Assembly (NCBI GenBank): GCA_903825315.1
Contig: CAIKAD010000002.1
Span: 186,001 to 250,000, forward strand
Reading direction: 5' to 3'
Length of the DNA stretch: 64,000 nucleotides
Origin: an uncultured Candidatus Peregrinibacteria bacterium
GTDB lineage: Bacteria > Patescibacteriota > Gracilibacteria > Peribacterales > Peribacteraceae
Below are positions 38,911 through 47,592 of this stretch, piece by piece. A program made the position numbers and the translations under genes. The first letter of the stretch is position 1; each line of letters starts with the position of its first letter. Below the pieces are notes generated by a model that was not told the origin of the DNA, did not search any database, and was given only the letters and a program-made list of their open reading frames with translations.

Positions 38911-39531
38911 CTATAAGGCTCGTCCACCCTGCTTCTGTAATGCCGCATCGATCGCCTTCTCCAGCTCAGCCGGATCTGTTTTGACGACCGTGTCATTGAC
39001 CAGATAGGTCGGCGTGCCCTCAATGTTCTTGGCTCGCGCCTCGTCAAACTCCGCCATGACGGCCTTACGCTTGATGTGGGACGCGGTGCACCGGGTAAAA
39101 AGGTCATTATCCAAACCGAGATCCTTCTCCCACTTATCGATGTCATCAGCGCTTACTGCGCGTGGGGGTTTCTCCTGATCCATCTTGAGCTGCTCCTCAA
39201 ACACCTTGTCGACAAACTCCCAGAACTTCCCCTGGTCCGCAGCGCATTCGGACGCCTCTGCAAGTTGCAGAGCATACTCATGCATCGGGAGCGGGAACTG
39301 CTTCAAGTCAAACCGAACTTTGTCCCCGTACTTCTGCTCCAGAGGCTTGGTGACGAGCTCGTATGCCACGCGGCAAGCAGGACACTGGAAATCGCTGAAC
39401 TCTGTAACAATAACCGAGGCGTTAGGATTCCCCTTTGGGATCTTGCTGGAGTCCGTCTTGATGCCCGTGGTATCCACCCCGCAGGCTGCAAGGAAAACTG
39501 CTGCGGATGTGAGGATGATGTACTTTTTCAT
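38911..39531 (-). CDS. DsbA-like thiol oxidoreductase lipoprotein
   Basis: 206 residues with a lipoprotein signal (SAAVFLAACG, Cys17). Thioredoxin-fold DsbA-type domain: VIVTEFSDFQCPACRVAYE with the CPAC active site, a helical insertion, and the cis-Pro region IEGTPTYLVND. It probably catalyses disulfide formation or isomerisation in secreted proteins, of which this genome has many with Cys pairs. Confidence 0.92.
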   Translation of the reverse strand: MKKYIILTSAAVFLAACGVDTTGIKTDSSKIPKGNPNASVIVTEFSDFQCPACRVAYELVTKPLEQKYGDKVRFDLKQFPLPMHEYALQLAEASECAADQGKFWEFVDKVFEEQLKMDQEKPPRAVSADDIDKWEKDLGLDNDLFTRCTASHIKRKAVMAEFDEARAKNIEGTPTYLVNDTVVKTDPAELEKAIDAALQKQGGRAL

Positions 39532-39661
39532 AGGAGGACAGTATGAGTGGTTTTCCGAGAAAGATCAATGGAGAGCCTCCAGCCACCAGCTTTCAGTTGT
39601 CAGTAATTTGACTGTCCAGAGACACTGACCGCTGACCGCTTCCCCGAACCATCCAAAACGC
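39532..39661. other. Spacer with word repeats before dnaX
   Basis: Contains AGCCTCCAGCCACCAGC, TTTCAGTTGTCAGTAATTTG, and CACTGACCGCTGACCGC, which resemble other repetitive spacers. No gene. The dnaX -10 box TATAAT (39662-39667) lies at its right edge, 8 nt before the dnaX start codon. Confidence 0.5.
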
Positions 39662-39675
39662 TATAATGACCTCCC

Positions 39676-41187
39676 ATGTCGTTATACAGGAAATACCGGC
39701 CCCAAACCTTTGCGGACGTTGTGGGCCAGGAACATATCGTCACCACGCTGGAACAGGCGGTCAAGCAGGGGCAGATTGCGCACGCGTACCTCTTTGCGGG
39801 GTCGCGCGGCACCGGCAAGACGTCCTTAGCGCGGATCATGGCCAAGAATATCCTCGTACAGGGCATCGGCGATGCGGCGCTCCGGACGCAGATCGAAACA
39901 GGCGTAGTGGAGGGGACGGTAGTGGACCTCGTGGAGATCGATGCCGCCAGCAACACGGGCGTAGACAACATCCGCGACCTCATTGAAAAGGTCCAGTTTT
40001 CTCCTGTTGCCGCGGCTGCCAAGGTGTACATCATCGACGAGGTACACATGCTCTCCAAAGGCGCGTTCAATGCCCTTCTCAAGACCCTTGAAGAACCACC
40101 GCCGTACGCCTACTTCATCCTGGCCACCACCGAACTCCCCAAGATTCCTGCCACCATCCAGTCGCGCTGCCAGCGCTTCTCCTTCCATCAGATCCGAGAG
40201 GAAGACATCGTACGACGGCTCCAGTTTATCGCCGACCAGGAGAAGATTACGGCGGATCGCACGGCACTGCGGGTCATGGCCCGGCACGCCCAGGGAGGCA
40301 TGCGCGACGCCATCTCGCTCCTGGACCAGTTACGCTCGCTCAAAGACATCACGCCGCAAGACGTGCAGGAACGGCTTGGCGAAACGGGCCAGGAACACGT
40401 GGAACCGCTGCTCCAGGCCTTGGACCAGGGTGACCGTACAGCAGTACTGCGCATCGTGCGGGAACTGGAGGACGCCGGCATTGCACTGGATGTCTTCGTA
40501 CGACAGGTGCTCGGCGATGTGCGCATGCGCCTCCATGCCTCGGTGGAAGCCGGCATGTCTATCGCCCGCCCAGCCGCAATCCTCGATACGCTCCTTGCCG
40601 CCATCCGCGACCTGCGCTTCGCCCCCGTGCCGGGACTTGTACTGGAATCCGCGCTTCTCTCCCTCTGCGGGACGGACACGCTCCCCCCTCCTCCTCCCAA
40701 AAAGGAGTCCCGCTTCTTCAAAAAAGCCAAGGAAGAACCCAAAGCCGACACCGGTACGGCGCCGACCAGCATCAGCACGCCAAAACACGCAGAAACGGAT
40801 CAGAAGACGAAAGCCGTGGAGCACGCTAAAGAGAAAGCTCTCGCAAAAGATCCACTCGTGGAAGCGCCCGAAGTGACGCTCCAGGCTGTTATCGCGGCAT
40901 GGCCGGACATCGTGCAAAACTCCACGCCCCCTGCCCTCAAGATGTCCCTTAAAAACGGACGCGTGACAGGGGTATCAGACAAGATGATCACCGTCAGCTT
41001 TACGAGCAACTTCCATCGTGAGCGCGTAGCACAGAAGGAAGCCATCCACACCGTTGAAAAGCTCGTCTCCGACAGTTTCAAGCGGCCGTTGCGCGTGGAG
41101 TGCGTCCTGGGCGAGGAGAAGGACGTACAACCGGTGGCAAATGAGACGATGGTGGATCTGGCCGAAGCGGTAAATGAAATCTTTTGA
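39676..41187 (+). CDS. dnaX: DNA polymerase III subunit gamma/tau, zinc module missing
   Basis: 503 residues. Clamp-loader ATPase: YRKYRPQTFADVVGQEHI, Walker A GSRGTGKTS (about 38-46), Walker B VYIIDEVHML (about 117-126), sensor 1 LATTE, and the SRCQRFSF region. The four-Cys zinc-binding module normally found between Walker A and Walker B is absent; that stretch reads NILVQGIGDAALRTQIETGV with no Cys. A Lys/Glu/Ala linker (about 350-400) joins a C-terminal tau-like domain. It loads the sliding clamp. Its TATAAT lies 8 nt before the ATG, so the mRNA is probably leaderless. Confidence 0.95.
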   Translation: MSLYRKYRPQTFADVVGQEHIVTTLEQAVKQGQIAHAYLFAGSRGTGKTSLARIMAKNILVQGIGDAALRTQIETGVVEGTVVDLVEIDAASNTGVDNIRDLIEKVQFSPVAAAAKVYIIDEVHMLSKGAFNALLKTLEEPPPYAYFILATTELPKIPATIQSRCQRFSFHQIREEDIVRRLQFIADQEKITADRTALRVMARHAQGGMRDAISLLDQLRSLKDITPQDVQERLGETGQEHVEPLLQALDQGDRTAVLRIVRELEDAGIALDVFVRQVLGDVRMRLHASVEAGMSIARPAAILDTLLAAIRDLRFAPVPGLVLESALLSLCGTDTLPPPPPKKESRFFKKAKEEPKADTGTAPTSISTPKHAETDQKTKAVEHAKEKALAKDPLVEAPEVTLQAVIAAWPDIVQNSTPPALKMSLKNGRVTGVSDKMITVSFTSNFHRERVAQKEAIHTVEKLVSDSFKRPLRVECVLGEEKDVQPVANETMVDLAEAVNEIF

Positions 41188-41210
41188 ATGACCATTTGTC
41201 CTAGATCCCA

Positions 41211-41792
41211 ATGACTAATAGGCCACTCAAAGAAGCAGTCCGGAATAACATTCGCAATCGCCTGTCCCAGCTGACAGATCGTGAGAAACGAGAGCAGGAA
41301 ACCGCCATCTGCATCCGTCTTCTTGAGTGTCTTCCTCACCATCCCACGGCCATCTGTGCCTACGCCCCCCTTTCCGACGAGCCGGACATCAGCAGGGTTC
41401 TTGCCGCACTTCTCCAGCGCGACATTCCCCTCTTCCTTCCGCGCTTTGATGATCAGAAAGTGACATTCCACCGCATCACCTCTCTTGATGCGCTTCGGCC
41501 GGGAACGTTTGGAATTGCCGAGCCACCACGCGAGAATCCGGCACCCGATCCGATGGCCATCTCCCATGTCCTTGTCCCAGGCCGTGCGTTCGATTATCAC
41601 ATGAACCGTCTGGGACGTGGAAAAGCGGGTTATGATGTCTGGATCCGCAGGCAGCGGAAAGTGCATCCAAAGACACAATTCTGGGGTATAGCATTCGAGG
41701 AACAGATTGTGGATGCCGTACCCGTCGATGGCCATGATGAACGGATGGATAGGGTGATTACACCCGCTGGGAATATTGGAGTATTGGAATAA
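41211..41792 (+). CDS. 5-formyltetrahydrofolate cyclo-ligase
   Basis: 193 residues. ATP-dependent enzyme making 5,10-methenyl-THF from 5-formyl-THF. Family features: VRNNIRNRLSQLT, Y-x-P-x-S-D-E-P pattern (YAPLSDEPDIS), LVPGRAFDYHMNRLGRGKAGYD (the glycine-rich VPG...D...RLG.G.GYYD motif), then GIAFEEQIVDAVPVDGHD. Its last codons and stop are formed by the start of the repeat at 41768. It sits just before glyA, so the two serve one-carbon folate metabolism. Confidence 0.9.
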   Translation: MTNRPLKEAVRNNIRNRLSQLTDREKREQETAICIRLLECLPHHPTAICAYAPLSDEPDISRVLAALLQRDIPLFLPRFDDQKVTFHRITSLDALRPGTFGIAEPPRENPAPDPMAISHVLVPGRAFDYHMNRLGRGKAGYDVWIRRQRKVHPKTQFWGIAFEEQIVDAVPVDGHDERMDRVITPAGNIGVLE

Positions 41793-41878
41793 TGGAATAT
41801 TGAGGACATCGTGTATGGAGTAGAGAAGCGATTATTCCGTTTCCCAATATTCGAATGCTCCAATATTCCAATACTCCT
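41768..41878. repeat. Quasi-palindromic spacer, 'gaatattgg' family
   Basis: Left arm GGGAATATTGGAGTATTGG and ATAATGGAATATTG; right arm CCCAATATTCGAATGC, CCAATATTCCAATACTCC. The left arm supplies the end of the cyclo-ligase coding sequence (NIGVLE and stop). Confidence 0.8.
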
Positions 41879-41988
41879 TCACGCCTACACGAAAAAAGAG
41901 CATCCCGTACAACACTTGTATGCAAGAATTTTGCACCTGGTGAAGCATGCGGAGTATTCTTCTTTCCCAGTCCCCTCACCCAACCACC

Positions 41989-43257
41989 ATGGCTTACTTG
42001 CCAGCCCTCCAACAGACGGATCCCGAGATCCGCGACTTGATCATCGGCGAAGAGAAGCGCGAATGGGACACCATCCGCCTCATCCCGTCCGAGAACTACG
42101 CTTCCAGCGCCATACTGGAAGCCTCCGGGAGCGTGCTGACGAACAAGTATTCCGAAGGGTATCCGGGCAAGCGGTACTACGGCGGGCAGGAGTTTACGGA
42201 CAAGATCGAGAACATCGCCATCGAGCGCGCAAAGAAGGCATTTACGATGGATCACGCCAACGTACAGCCCTACTCAGGCAGCCCGGCAAATATGGCGGTG
42301 TACCACGCGGTGTTGCAGCATGGGGACACCATCATGGGATTAGCATTGCCACATGGGGGACATCTGACGCATGGATGGAAAGTGAACTTTTCGGGGAAAA
42401 CGTACCACTCTGTCCCGTACGAACTGGATCCCCAGACCGAAACACTCAACTACGACACCCTCTGGAAGTTAGCCAAGGAAACCAAGCCTAAACTGATCGT
42501 GGCGGGTTTCACGGCCTACCCCCGCATTATTAACTTCGCCAAGTTCCGCGAGATCTGCGACGACGTGGGCGCCATCTTCCATGCCGACATCTCCCACATC
42601 ACGGGATTGATCCTCGGCGGCGTCCATCCCAGCCCCTTCCCGGCGGCGGACACGGGCATCACCACGTCGCACAAATCCCTGCGCGGACCGCGCGGCGCAT
42701 TGATCGTATGCCAGGCAAAGTACGCACAAGCCGTAGACAAGGCCATTATGCCGGGGTTGCAGGGCGGTCCGCATAATCAGACAACGGCTGCAATCGCTGT
42801 TGCTTTCAAGGAAGCCGAAAAGCCTGAGTACAAAACGTATGCAGAGCAGATCGTAAAGAACGCCAAGGCACTCGCGGAGCGACTGTCTGTTCACGGGTTC
42901 CGTCTCATCAGCGGAGGAACGGACAACCACCTCATCCTCATGGAAACAACCAAATCCAAGGGCGTCTCCGGCAACGACGCATCAATCGCACTGGAAAAGG
43001 CCGGCATGGAGGCGAACAAGAACACCATCCCCTTCGACCCGTCGCCGCCCATGAATCCCTCCGGCATCCGCCTCGGCACGCCCTGCATTACGTCCCGCGG
43101 TATGAAGGAAGCCGAGATGGCGAAAATCGGCGACTGGATGAATGAAGCCATCACGAATGCCAAAGATGAGAAGGTGCTTGCCCGCATCAAGGGCGAAATC
43201 GCCGAGCTCTGCAAGAGCTTCCCTTGCCCTGGCATTGATCCGATGCACTGGGAATGA
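41989..43257 (+). CDS. glyA: Serine hydroxymethyltransferase
   Basis: 422 residues from the Met at 41989 (an in-frame upstream Met at 41947 is less likely). PLP fold type I: LIPSENYASSAILEASGS, YPGKRYYGGQEFTD, QPYSGSPANMAVY, and the PLP-lysine motif TTSHKSLRGPRGAL. It makes glycine and 5,10-methylene-THF from serine. The upstream cyclo-ligase gene completes a folate pair. PurP at 60.6-62.9 kb uses formate directly and does not depend on it. Confidence 0.97.
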   Translation: MAYLPALQQTDPEIRDLIIGEEKREWDTIRLIPSENYASSAILEASGSVLTNKYSEGYPGKRYYGGQEFTDKIENIAIERAKKAFTMDHANVQPYSGSPANMAVYHAVLQHGDTIMGLALPHGGHLTHGWKVNFSGKTYHSVPYELDPQTETLNYDTLWKLAKETKPKLIVAGFTAYPRIINFAKFREICDDVGAIFHADISHITGLILGGVHPSPFPAADTGITTSHKSLRGPRGALIVCQAKYAQAVDKAIMPGLQGGPHNQTTAAIAVAFKEAEKPEYKTYAEQIVKNAKALAERLSVHGFRLISGGTDNHLILMETTKSKGVSGNDASIALEKAGMEANKNTIPFDPSPPMNPSGIRLGTPCITSRGMKEAEMAKIGDWMNEAITNAKDEKVLARIKGEIAELCKSFPCPGIDPMHWE

Positions 43258-43263
43258 CTCCGG

Positions 43264-43375
43264 ATAGTCGGTAGTAGGTACCAGTCCGTACCACTTGTAA
43301 AAACGAAGCGGTTACCCCGCGTCTCTCTCCAGGGGTGTACTACAACCTACAAGTGACCACCTACAACCTTTTCCT
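43264..43375. repeat. Quasi-palindromic spacer, 'gtagtaggt' family
   Basis: GTAGTCGGTAGTAGGTACC and CCACTTGTAAAAACGAAGCGG face CTACAACCTACAAGTGACC and ACCTACAACC. It lies between glyA and the thioredoxin-like gene. Confidence 0.6.
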
Positions 43376-43422
43376 ATCTCCCCCAATCTTCAACTCACGC
43401 AAGTTTGCGCTACACTAAAGAC

Positions 43423-43989
43423 ATGCGCACCTCCATTCTCTGTCTCACCACCATCCTGACCATCACCGCGACCGCCCCTGCGTTCGCCGCCACCGCACGT
43501 CCGGCACGCTACCTGCGGGAACAATCCTTCCAATCGCAAAAGTCCAGCTCCAGCTCCAGCACCAGCTCTACTACTAAGGCTCCCCGCCAGCGCGCGCTCC
43601 TGCGGCAGAAGCAGCAGGAATGGAAGGATCGTGCAGAAGGAAAGAGTTCCAGCAAGTCATCATCCTCTTCCGCTGCGGCAGGGGCGTACCACTACGAAGG
43701 CTTCCGGGATGATTTCCTGGGCAACGGCCAGCAGGCGCTCCTTTACTTCTACGCACCATGGTCACGCCAGTGCCAGGGATACGACAAGATCATGAAGGGA
43801 TGGAGCAATGAGAAGGCATTCAAAACCCCGCTCTACCGCGTGGAGTACGACGACCGGCTGGATCTCCGTACGAAGTTCGGCGTAAAGCATGCCAACTCTT
43901 TTCTCCTCGTAAACGGTAAAGGGGAGAAAGTGGAATACTTCGACACACTCTTCGAGGCCAAAGTAAAAAGCATAGTCTACCAAGACTAA
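43423..43989 (+). CDS. Secreted thioredoxin-like protein lacking first active-site Cys
   Basis: 188 residues. A signal peptide is followed by a Ser-rich linker (about 30-85, SSSSSTSSTT, KSSSSS). A thioredoxin-like domain comes next: ALLYFYAPWSRQCQGYDKIM in which the usual WCxxC reads WSRQC, so only the second Cys is left. The late part LRTKFGVKHANSFLLVNGKGEKVE fits the fold. It cannot do normal disulfide exchange; a chaperone-like or mixed-disulfide role is possible. A -10 box TACACT (43411-43416) ends 6 nt before the ATG. Confidence 0.8.
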   Translation: MRTSILCLTTILTITATAPAFAATARPARYLREQSFQSQKSSSSSSTSSTTKAPRQRALLRQKQQEWKDRAEGKSSSKSSSSSAAAGAYHYEGFRDDFLGNGQQALLYFYAPWSRQCQGYDKIMKGWSNEKAFKTPLYRVEYDDRLDLRTKFGVKHANSFLLVNGKGEKVEYFDTLFEAKVKSIVYQD

Positions 43990-44148
43990 GTTCGGAGTTT
44001 TCCGCACCGTCAATCATCAGTTTTGTGTTGGTGAAATTATTTGAACATTCTTTCATTTTTCGGCTTACCATTGAGGTTTTCTATACGTGTATTTCTGTGC
44101 ACATTATATATCCGAGTCACATGTATATACATCTTCCACATCACATCC

Positions 44149-44176
44149 TTGCTGTATTTCCCCTGTCCGTTATGCT
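44149..44176 (+). promoter_or_regulatory. Promoter of structured interval
   Basis: TTGCTG (44149-44154) and TATGCT (44171-44176) with a 16-nt spacer; expected start near 44183. Confidence 0.5.
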
Positions 44177-44181
44177 GATAT

Positions 44182-44642
44182 GAAACCTCAACAACGGGTT
44201 TCAAGACACCCATACAAACACTCCCGGGCCCGGGAAACCTCCTGATCCTTACCATCACCGACTCATGCAGAGAGAAGGAAAGCCATGGACAAGCTAAACG
44301 TTCCTCTCAGCCACCAATCGCTTCACTTGCGCTTCCTGAGCCAGTGATCGTCTTGGCCCCCGTGGCTTGCCTCCTCTCTGCTCTGCGAAATCGTCCGTCC
44401 CGGCTGAGGATGCCGGGATGGAGCGTCTCCCGCCCTCCCCAGTGCCCCCTTTGGTCTATAGACCTTGCGGTGAGCCATTACGGGGACCTCACCGGGTTAT
44501 GAGGATAAACGAGAACCCCCTGCAGGGCAGCGATCGGGATCCTCCCCACTCTCTCCTTCTGTCGTTTCCGGGGCCAAACGAGCCCTCTCAAACACAGAGA
44601 CATACAAAGACAAAGACCGGACCGTGCGTTCGGTCTTTTCTT
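44182..44642 (+). ncRNA. Candidate structured non-coding RNA
   Basis: About 460 nt with a promoter before and a terminator after, but no convincing gene. Stems in order: GAAACC/GGTTTC (44182/44197), the palindrome CCCGGGCCCGGG (about 44223-44234), and a 22-nt stem (44267-44288 with 44360-44381, about 20 pairs). After these come a 10-bp stem CCGTCCCGGC/GCCGGGATGG (about 44395-44421), GGTCTATAGACC, and GGTGAG/CTCACC. A 93-residue frame at 44367-44648 is Pro-rich and has no start signals. The segment AAGGAAAGCCATGGAC vaguely recalls the RNase P P4 strand, but the rest of that consensus is not found. Family unassigned. Confidence 0.45.
44612..44642 (+). terminator. Terminator of structured interval
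   Basis: AAAGACCG (44612-44619) pairs with CGGTCTTT (44631-44638), followed by TCTT. Confidence 0.6.
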
Positions 44643-44644
44643 GA

Positions 44645-44765
44645 ATGAAACGGATGCAGAGGAATCAGAAGATGCAGAAGAAATGGAGGAATAACAGTAA
44701 AACTCCGAGGATCGCAAGGCTCCCATTGCTCTGTTTCCTCTGATCCCTCTGCATCTTCTGCATCC
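44645..44765. repeat. Quasi-palindromic spacer, 'gatgcagagg' family
   Basis: Left arm ACGGATGCAGAGGAATCAG and AAGATGCAGAAG words; right arm TTTCCTCTGATCC and CTCTGCATCTTCTGCATCC. It lies at the 3' end of the VirD4-like gene. Confidence 0.75.
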
Positions 44766-47471
44766 TCACTTCTTCCCTTCCTTTGCCGCTAACAACGTCT
44801 TACTCGGAGGCGGAACGCCGCCACTGTCGGTCAGCTTCTTTTCGAGGTCCTTAAAACTGTTCTGCTCCTCGACCGTGAGCGTCTCGCCTACAAACTGCTT
44901 CTTGCGCAACGCATTAAACTCATTGGTCCAGAGCTCCCTATCCCGCCACTTTCGATAGTCCGGGAGGCTCATCCCCTTCTTCCGGGCCTTCTTCAGCTCT
45001 TCCTCCTCCTTCTCTTTGGCTTTCTCAGCTACTTTCGCCGTAGCCTTGGCTGTCTTACTGGAAGCAAGCCACTTGGCAATTTTGTCCTCCACCACGGATA
45101 CGCGCTCCGTATAGCGCTCACGCGAAAGCTTGCGAATCACGTCCAGACGCTTCGTATCGTCATCCACTTGGGGAGGCGGCAGCGTGCTTACGGAGAACGG
45201 CTTGCTGGGAATACCCTTGATCATGAGCCGGATATACGCGTGGTACTTGGGAAGGCTCAGGATGTCCTTGGGTGAGACGATTTCCTCAAACTGTTCGCTT
45301 AAGGGTTCCGCATCGTCCGACCCGATCTGAAAGCACATGAGTGAACCGACGTTACCGAAAATTGCATCCTTGAGCGTAGTGTTATTCCCCTCCCCGATGA
45401 GGAGCTGATTGACGTACTGGTTGGCCATCGTGAGATTTAAGCGGTATTTCCGCGCCTCCGAAAGAATGGTGGCAAAGGACTCCGTGGCAAAGTTCTGGAA
45501 CTCGTCGACGTAGAGGTAAAAATCCTTGCGCTCCGCCTCCGGAATGTCGGCGCGGCTCATGGCGTCCAGCTGGAACTTGGTGACCATCATGGAGCCGAGG
45601 AATGCCGAATTGTCCTCTCCCAGCTTCCCTTTGCTCAGGTTCATGAGGATGATCTTCCCGGTATCCATCGCGTGGCGGATATCCACCGTGGAAGTCACCT
45701 GGCCAATGATGTTCCGGACCAGCGGCGTGGAAACGAGCTGCCCGATCTTGTTCTGGATGGCAGCAATGGCTTCCGTGCGGTACTTCTCCGACCAGCTTGT
45801 GTATTCATCCTCCCAGAAGCTTTTGACGAGGTGATTGGTAGTCCGTTCGAGGATTTTGGCACGGAAGGGATCGTCCACGAACATGCGGAGAATCCCCAGC
45901 ATGGAGTTGTTCCCTGCCTCGATGAGCGCCAGAAGGGCATTACGAAGGATGTATTCCATGCGGCCGGAAAAGGCGTCTGGCCACAGTTTTTTGAAGATAC
46001 TCATGAGGCCCGATGCCACGAGCGAGTGCTGCTCGGGGTTGGGGCAATTGAGCATATTGAACGATAGCGGAAACTCGCGATCCGCAGGATCGAACAGGAT
46101 GACATCGTTCGTACGGTTGGCGGGGATGGACCGCAATGCCGCGTCCACCAGGTCCCCGTGCGGATCGATGACCGCTACACCCTTCCCCGCAAGAATGTCC
46201 GACCGGATCATGTTTTCGAGCAGCACGGACTTGCCCATACCGGTCTTTCCAATGACATACATATGACGGCGCCGGTCGTCGGTGCGGATGCCGAACTTCC
46301 TGCGCTCGCCGCGGAACACGGCTTCGCCGAGCGTCGTGAGATCGACATCCGGATTGGCATCGTCCACCAGCGGAAGGTCTACTGGCGGCTCCACCTTGCG
46401 ATACATCACCCAATCAAAATTGGGGGTTTTAACGAGAATATTGGGAATGTGCCAGAGCGTTGCCACTTCCTCTACCGAGAGAATGTACGGCCGAACCTGG
46501 AAACCGTGCAGAAGACCGGCTGTGACCCGTATCTTTTTCTCCTCAAAGCCGTTGCACTGCGGCAACGTGAACGGGCGGAAGCTGGACGTGATTTCACTTA
46601 CTTTGATTTCGGCTTGGGATTGCGCAGAAACAGGTGCCACCACGCTCACACGGACATTGCTGACGAAGAGGAGGCGGTTCACCTTGTCCACGGAAGCTGT
46701 CTCCGCATCTTCCCTCTCGTGGCTGCGCATACTGACTTTATGATCCTCGTCTTGCTCCGCTTGTCGTGCCTCGCCTTCCGAAAGGATCGGCATGCTCATG
46801 GGGTTGATGAACCAGGTCCGGAATCCGCCCATCATGAAATCGACGGGAAAGAAGAGCAGCCGTCGCCAGCCCCGTGACATGTGCACGGAGCAGAAGAGCT
46901 TGGCAAACCACGGAAATTGCTTAGAGAGGCCTTTGACGAGCAGCGGGATAAAGGCCAGCGCCCTACGGCGATAGCGCGGCCCCAGGGGCGCTAGAACGAC
47001 CTGGATATGCCCCCGCATACTGGGCACAGGATAGCGGACGAGGGACGACGTCATGCCCGCCACAGTATCGACATACTGCCGCGTCACGAGATCGATGAAC
47101 TGGGGATACCGCTTAATGGGCTGCACCTCCGGCCCGGAGAGCACGAGATCCGTGGACACCGCCACTTCCCCCTGCCGGGGATCCAGCAATCCGAAGGGAA
47201 CTTCCTCAATTTCCGCATCGGGATACTGCGCGTAAAGCTGGCTTTCTATCACCGCCGCTGCACGACGCGAAGACCGCACGTAAAGCGAAATTTTCCCCTC
47301 GCTCACCCCCATTTCCAAACACACCGTCCCGTCGCGCCCCTTGAGAGAATGGACGGACGAAAGCACCGCTTCCATCATGAGCGGGCCGCGAGCGGCGCTC
47401 AGCGTATCTTCCGGGTCGGGAAGAGTTGGTCGTATTCTCAACAGAACTTCTTTCTGGGCGGATACCATCAT
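44766..47471 (-). CDS. VirD4/HerA-like type IV secretion ATPase
   Basis: 901 residues. N-terminal half (1-390) is beta/alpha with two hydrophobic patches and no clear known domain. The ATPase core has Walker A GKTGMGKSVLL (about 410-420), AVIDPHGDLVD, Walker B FYLYVDEFQNF (about 610-620), and the TraG/VirD4-like late motif ANQYVNQL. The last 130 residues are Lys/Glu-rich. It probably pumps DNA or protein through a type IV-like apparatus; in CPR genomes it accompanies VirB4, PrgI and TraC-like proteins, the last of which is at the left edge. A TATAAT (47477-47482) 5-8 nt before ATGATG suggests a leaderless transcript. Confidence 0.85.
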   Translation of the reverse strand: MMVSAQKEVLLRIRPTLPDPEDTLSAARGPLMMEAVLSSVHSLKGRDGTVCLEMGVSEGKISLYVRSSRRAAAVIESQLYAQYPDAEIEEVPFGLLDPRQGEVAVSTDLVLSGPEVQPIKRYPQFIDLVTRQYVDTVAGMTSSLVRYPVPSMRGHIQVVLAPLGPRYRRRALAFIPLLVKGLSKQFPWFAKLFCSVHMSRGWRRLLFFPVDFMMGGFRTWFINPMSMPILSEGEARQAEQDEDHKVSMRSHEREDAETASVDKVNRLLFVSNVRVSVVAPVSAQSQAEIKVSEITSSFRPFTLPQCNGFEEKKIRVTAGLLHGFQVRPYILSVEEVATLWHIPNILVKTPNFDWVMYRKVEPPVDLPLVDDANPDVDLTTLGEAVFRGERRKFGIRTDDRRRHMYVIGKTGMGKSVLLENMIRSDILAGKGVAVIDPHGDLVDAALRSIPANRTNDVILFDPADREFPLSFNMLNCPNPEQHSLVASGLMSIFKKLWPDAFSGRMEYILRNALLALIEAGNNSMLGILRMFVDDPFRAKILERTTNHLVKSFWEDEYTSWSEKYRTEAIAAIQNKIGQLVSTPLVRNIIGQVTSTVDIRHAMDTGKIILMNLSKGKLGEDNSAFLGSMMVTKFQLDAMSRADIPEAERKDFYLYVDEFQNFATESFATILSEARKYRLNLTMANQYVNQLLIGEGNNTTLKDAIFGNVGSLMCFQIGSDDAEPLSEQFEEIVSPKDILSLPKYHAYIRLMIKGIPSKPFSVSTLPPPQVDDDTKRLDVIRKLSRERYTERVSVVEDKIAKWLASSKTAKATAKVAEKAKEKEEEELKKARKKGMSLPDYRKWRDRELWTNEFNALRKKQFVGETLTVEEQNSFKDLEKKLTDSGGVPPPSKTLLAAKEGKK

Positions 47472-47476
47472 TGGTA

Positions 47477-47482
47477 ATTATA
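47477..47482 (-). promoter_or_regulatory. -10 box of VirD4-like gene
   Basis: Perfect TATAAT on the minus strand, 8 nt before the second of two tandem ATG codons. Confidence 0.6.
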
Positions 47483-47489
47483 GCGGAGA

Positions 47490-47590
47490 AATGGGGTATT
47501 GGAGTATGGGAATATTTGAATAGCAGGACAACTGTCCGGCATCAAAAAACCGCATTCCCGAATACTCCAATACTCGAATATTCAAATTTT
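47490..47590. repeat. Quasi-palindromic spacer, 'gaatattgg' family
   Basis: Left arm GGGGTATTGGAGTATGGGAA; right arm CCCGAATACTCCAATACTCG and AATATTCAAATTTTCC. Lies at the 3' end of hrcA. Confidence 0.8.
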
Positions 47591-47592
47591 CC

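Noticed and set aside
44182-44642. RNase P RNA or tmRNA in the structured interval
   Set aside because: A short AAGGAAAGCC stretch recalls RNase P, but the universal GAGGAAAGUCC and ACAGAA segments are not found. No tag-peptide frame or tRNA-like end supports tmRNA.
44367-44648. 93-residue frame in the structured interval
   Set aside because: Pro/Arg-rich, no start signals, and it runs through the strong stems and the terminator.
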